A DNA stretch of 24,863 nt from UBA1368 sp964563125 (lineage in GTDB: Bacteria > Bacillota > Syntrophomonadia > Syntrophomonadales > Syntrophomonadaceae): contig CAZLVY010000029.1 in assembly GCA_964563125.1 (NCBI GenBank), forward strand, positions 1 through 24,863, read 5' to 3'. Every line of letters begins with the position of its first letter. The first letter of the stretch is position 1. Of the stretch, positions 21,708 to 24,863 are shown piece by piece. The notes below the pieces were generated by a model. The model made no database searches. It worked only from the letters and a program-made list of their open reading frames with translations, and had not been told where the DNA came from. The translations under genes were made by a program, and so were the position numbers.

Positions 21708-22970
21708 ATGTTTGTAGATTATGCCAAGATAAATTTGAAAGCTGGAGACGGCGGTAATGGGGTTGTTGCCTTTCGGCGTGAAAAGTATGTGCCGCTGGGA
21801 GGACCCGCCGGCGGAGATGGTGGTCGCGGAGGCAGTATTATTTTTGTAGCCGATGAAGGACTCAGCACTTTAATGGATTTCAAATACCGGCGCCATTTTA
21901 AAGGTGAGCGCGGTCAGCATGGTCAGGGTAAAAATATGCATGGTGCCAAAGGTAAAGATAGTATTATCAGAGTACCGGTAGGAACTGTAATAAAAGATGA
22001 TGATAGTGACCAGGTAATCGCTGACCTGACTGAAACTGGACAAGAAGTATTGGTTGCCAAAGGTGGTCGGGGAGGGCGCGGAAATGCTCGATTTGCTACT
22101 TCAATTAACAAAGCTCCTTCCATTGCTGAAAATGGAGAACCCGGGGAAGAAAAATGGATCAGATTAGAGCTGAAACTCATTGCTGATGTTGGACTGGTTG
22201 GTTTTCCTAATGCCGGCAAGTCTACTTTGATTTCCAAGGTATCGGCCGCCAAACCTAAAATAGCTGATTATCCCTTTACGACTTTAGTTCCCAATCTGGG
22301 AGTTGTACAGCTTAAGGGAGGAGAATCGTTTGTTCTGGCAGACATTCCGGGTCTTATTGAAGGTGCACATGAAGGGGCAGGGTTGGGACATCGCTTTTTG
22401 CGTCATATAGAAAGAACCCGCGTGCTTATTTTCGTGCTTGATGCAGCACAGACTGACGCAAGAGATGTTTTAGATGACTATAATATTCTTGGTGAAGAAT
22501 TAGAAAAGTTTAGACCGGATTTAGCCAGGAAACCTTTTTTAATTGCCGCCAATAAAATGGATATCCCCGAAGCGGCAGAAAATGTTCTCAAGTTACAGGA
22601 GAAGTTCGGAGATAAAATTATATTAATATCGGCAGCAACTGGTCAAGGATTGACCGAATTAATGGCAAAGGCCTATGAGCTCTTGAGCAGTGTGCCGATA
22701 GAAGATGTTACCGGAGGAGACGAAACTGTAGTGCGCAGGTTTAAGGATGAACCACCATTTATTATTGAAATTGTTGATGATGTTTTTGAGGTGAGCGGCA
22801 AACGTATTGAAAAATTACTGGCTTTGACTAATTTCAATAGTGATGAAGGACTGCAGCGTTTCCAAAGAACTATAAACAAAATGGGTCTGGAAGCTGCTTT
22901 ACGCGAGCAGGGTATTCAAGTAGGGCAGACAGTGAGAATAAAAAACTTTGAATTTGATTATAGTGAATAG
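21708..22970 (+). CDS. obg: Obg-family GTPase (CgtA)
   Basis: Obg is a GTPase of late 50S assembly and stress control. The 420 residues comprise the glycine-rich Obg fold ('GDGGNGVVAFRREKYVPLGGPAGGDGGRGGS', about residues 15-45) and the G domain with G1 GFPNAGKS at residues 165-172, 'DIPGLIEGA' (G3) and 'NKMD' (G4). A C-terminal OCT domain follows (about residues 345-420). ATG 21708 is 4 bases after the spo0B stop codon with AGGGAG at 21694-21699; in-frame codons upstream to 21627 overlap spo0B and are rejected. It is cotranscribed with spo0B and probably with proB, which begins 20 bases later. Confidence 0.98.
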   Translation: MFVDYAKINLKAGDGGNGVVAFRREKYVPLGGPAGGDGGRGGSIIFVADEGLSTLMDFKYRRHFKGERGQHGQGKNMHGAKGKDSIIRVPVGTVIKDDDSDQVIADLTETGQEVLVAKGGRGGRGNARFATSINKAPSIAENGEPGEEKWIRLELKLIADVGLVGFPNAGKSTLISKVSAAKPKIADYPFTTLVPNLGVVQLKGGESFVLADIPGLIEGAHEGAGLGHRFLRHIERTRVLIFVLDAAQTDARDVLDDYNILGEELEKFRPDLARKPFLIAANKMDIPEAAENVLKLQEKFGDKIILISAATGQGLTELMAKAYELLSSVPIEDVTGGDETVVRRFKDEPPFIIEIVDDVFEVSGKRIEKLLALTNFNSDEGLQRFQRTINKMGLEAALREQGIQVGQTVRIKNFEFDYSE

Positions 22971-22990
22971 ATAAGTTGAGGTGGGAGATC

Positions 22991-24118
22991 ATGGTTTCGC
23001 GCAGGGATTTACATACTTGTGGACGAATCGTAGTTAAGGTTGGAACCAGCACTATAACATATGGCAATGGCAAACTAAATTTCAATCGTATTGAGAGTCT
23101 GGTCAGACAATTAGCTGATTTACAAAATGCCGGCAAAGAAGTAATTCTAGTCAGCTCTGGTGCTATCGGAGTGGGAGCAGATAGAATGGGCTATAAAAAA
23201 GTGCCCCGGACTATACCGGAAAAACAGGCTTTGGCTGCTATTGGTCAGGGAGCACTTTTACATATTTATGAAAAATTGTTTGCCGAGTACGGCAAGACTG
23301 TCGCGCAGGTTCTTTTAACCCGCGATGATTTTATGGAGAGAATGCGCTACTTGAATGCTACTAATGCCCTTTTAGCCATCCTTGCCATGCAGGTTATTCC
23401 TATTATTAATGAAAATGATACTGTAGTAGTGGAAGAAATTAAGTTTGGCGATAACGATACTTTGTCGGCTCTGGTTGCAGGCATCGTCGATGCTGATTTG
23501 TTAATTATCCTGTCAGATGTCGATGGACTGTATGACAGTGACCCACATCTTAACAGTACAGCAGTTTTGCAAAGTGAGGTAACCGAAATAACCGGGGAAA
23601 TGGAAAGCAGTGCCGGGACTAAGGGCAGCAGTTTTTCCAGCGGCGGCATGGCAACCAAGCTAAAAGCTGCTAATATGTGTATGGCAGCAGGAGTACCAAT
23701 GGTTATTGCTAATAGTAATATTGATAAAATTATTCAGCAAATAGTAAATGGTCAGGATATCGGAACTCTTTTTGTACCGCGGGAAGAAAAAATGCAGGCG
23801 CGCAAGCGCTGGATCGCTTTTGGTTCTGCTACCCACGGAAATTTGATAATTGATGCAGGTGCCTTAACCGCCCTGGTAAACAGGGGCAAAAGTTTGCTTG
23901 CCTCCGGTATTATAAAAGTGGAAGAAGACTTTGAACGTGGTGACATAGTGGCAGTAATGACCGAAGACGGGCATGAAGCAGCCAGGGGTATGGTTAACTA
24001 CAGTTCAGCTGAGATTAGATTAATTGCCGGACATAAATCGGCTGAAATTGAAAAGATACTATCAGTTAAAGATTATGATGAAGTGATACATCGCAACAAC
24101 CTTTGGGTATGTAAATAA
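22991..24118 (+). CDS. proB: Glutamate 5-kinase (gamma-glutamyl kinase)
   Basis: ProB phosphorylates glutamate in the first step of proline synthesis, normally feedback-inhibited by proline. The 375-residue protein has the amino-acid-kinase fold ('RIVVKVGTSTIT' at residues 12-23, 'VSSGAIGVGADRMG', 'INENDTVVVEEIKFGDNDTLSALVAG', 'SDVDGLYDSDP') and a C-terminal PUA domain (about residues 275-375). ATG 22991 follows GAGG (22978-22981) and GGGAG; TTG 22976 would add five residues and is less likely. proA follows after 24 bases, giving the standard proBA pair, here appended to obg. Confidence 0.97.
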   Translation: MVSRRDLHTCGRIVVKVGTSTITYGNGKLNFNRIESLVRQLADLQNAGKEVILVSSGAIGVGADRMGYKKVPRTIPEKQALAAIGQGALLHIYEKLFAEYGKTVAQVLLTRDDFMERMRYLNATNALLAILAMQVIPIINENDTVVVEEIKFGDNDTLSALVAGIVDADLLIILSDVDGLYDSDPHLNSTAVLQSEVTEITGEMESSAGTKGSSFSSGGMATKLKAANMCMAAGVPMVIANSNIDKIIQQIVNGQDIGTLFVPREEKMQARKRWIAFGSATHGNLIIDAGALTALVNRGKSLLASGIIKVEEDFERGDIVAVMTEDGHEAARGMVNYSSAEIRLIAGHKSAEIEKILSVKDYDEVIHRNNLWVCK

Positions 24119-24142
24119 TCTGGTGACAGGAGAGATGCACAA

Positions 24143-24863
24143 TTGAGCAGTGATGGGCAGAAAATACTTATTGAGCAAGGGAAAATGGCTAAAAAAGCAG
24201 CTCGAATATTAGCTGTAGCAGATACAAACCTAAAAAATAATGCCCTGGCTAAAATGGCTGACAGTCTGGAAAAAGCCAGTGATGAGATTATCGCTGCCAA
24301 TAGCATGGACTTAAAAGCCGGACAGGAAACAGGACTGACTGCAGCTTTGCTGGAGCGACTGACACTTGATAAAAACCGTATTGCAGCAATGGCAGAAGGC
24401 TTGCGTGAAATAATGCGTTTACCTGATCCGGTCGGGGAAGTTTTAGAAATAAATAAAAGACCTAACGGATTAGAGGTAGGCAGAATTAGAACCCCGATTG
24501 GTGTTATTGGAATAATCTATGAATCACGACCTAATGTTACTGCTGATGCGGCAGGATTATGTTTGAAAGCCGGTAATGCTATTTTGCTTAGGGGTGGAGA
24601 AGAAGCGCATAATTCCAATCGTGTCATCGCCCGTGTTATTGCCGAAGCAGCTATTTTTGCCGGCTTGCCCGCCGGAGCGATTCAACTGATTGACAGTACA
24701 GACCGTGAGATTGTTATACAAATGATGCAGATGAATGATTATCTGGACTGTTTAATTCCCCGGGGCGGGCTGGGACTGAAAAAGGCAGTCATGGCTAATG
24801 CTACTGTCCCTTATATCATGACTGGTATGGGGAATTGTCATGTTTATGTTGATCAATATGCAG
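24143..24863 (+). CDS. proA: Gamma-glutamyl phosphate reductase, 5' part (runs off the window)
   Basis: ProA reduces gamma-glutamyl phosphate to glutamate semialdehyde with NADPH. The open frame runs from TTG 24143 (AGGAG at 24128-24132) to the end of the window, 240 codons of an expected total of about 415. Recognisable parts are 'GRIRTPIGVIGIIYESRPNVTADAAGLCLKAGNAILLRGG', 'LIPRGGLGLKK' and 'GMGNCHVYVD', which holds the likely catalytic Cys232 of this aldehyde-dehydrogenase fold. It is truncated only by the window edge, with no frameshift seen. Confidence 0.96.
   Translation, partial: MSSDGQKILIEQGKMAKKAARILAVADTNLKNNALAKMADSLEKASDEIIAANSMDLKAGQETGLTAALLERLTLDKNRIAAMAEGLREIMRLPDPVGEVLEINKRPNGLEVGRIRTPIGVIGIIYESRPNVTADAAGLCLKAGNAILLRGGEEAHNSNRVIARVIAEAAIFAGLPAGAIQLIDSTDREIVIQMMQMNDYLDCLIPRGGLGLKKAVMANATVPYIMTGMGNCHVYVDQYA

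Noticed and set aside
1..24863. CRISPR array, insertion sequence, prophage or defence system
   Set aside because: No regularly spaced repeats, transposase, integrase, inverted-repeat ends or defence-type proteins are visible; nearly all bases are explained by conserved housekeeping and sporulation genes.

Overview
The window reads as a stretch of conserved chromosome from an AT-rich, endospore-forming, probably strictly anaerobic member of the Firmicutes (Clostridia or Negativicutes grade). Evidence: sporulation genes (SpoIVFA, SpoIVFB, a Spo0B-like protein), the redox repressor Rex, a flavodiiron oxygen/NO reductase, strong AGGAGG-type ribosome binding sites, many TTG starts, and MinE in place of the Bacillus DivIVA/MinJ system. 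I cannot name the genus.

Layout. 1-1708: a PhoU-like (DUF47) protein overlapping a PiT phosphate permease. 1730-2428: Rex with its own promoter. 2498-10503: a DUF4321 membrane protein, Maf, RadC, MreB, MreC, MreD and PBP2, ended by a strong terminator, followed by MinC, MinD and MinE, ended by another. 10504-10806: a 303-base gap with hairpins and an internal intrinsic terminator in front of RodA. 12029-13000: the only minus-strand gene, an FMN-dependent nitronate monooxygenase/FabK-like protein, convergent with rodA over one bidirectional terminator. 13186-14639: SpoIVFA/SpoIVFB. 14729-18678: a radical SAM protein, its DUF2344 partner and RNase G. 18737-20278: a flavodiiron protein with an extra C-terminal iron-sulfur domain. 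20279-21129: structured leader, L21, L27 and terminator. 21131-22970: structured leader, Spo0B-like protein and Obg. 22991-end: ProB and the 5' part of ProA.

The backbone is the same as the Bacillus subtilis maf-radC-mreBCD-minCD-spoIVFAB-rplU-ysxB-rpmA-spo0B-obg block. Extra genes are inserted (PBP2, MinE, RodA, nitronate monooxygenase, the radical SAM pair, RNase G, flavodiiron protein), and ysxB/prp is cleanly missing. The genes serve elongation and wall synthesis (Mre, PBP2, RodA), division-site placement (Min), the late sporulation checkpoint (SpoIVFA/FB), ribosome and RNA biology (RNase G, L21, L27, Obg), redox and oxygen defence (Rex, flavodiiron protein), and proline synthesis.

I see no mobile element, CRISPR array, tRNA, rRNA or prophage. 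The points most worth following up are the flavodiiron/YjdI-type fusion, two terminator-bracketed leader regions (before rodA and before spo0B), the paired absence of Prp and of the L27 N-terminal extension, a charged insertion inside the PBP2 transpeptidase domain, and a DUF47 protein that appears to have lost its acidic metal-binding residues.
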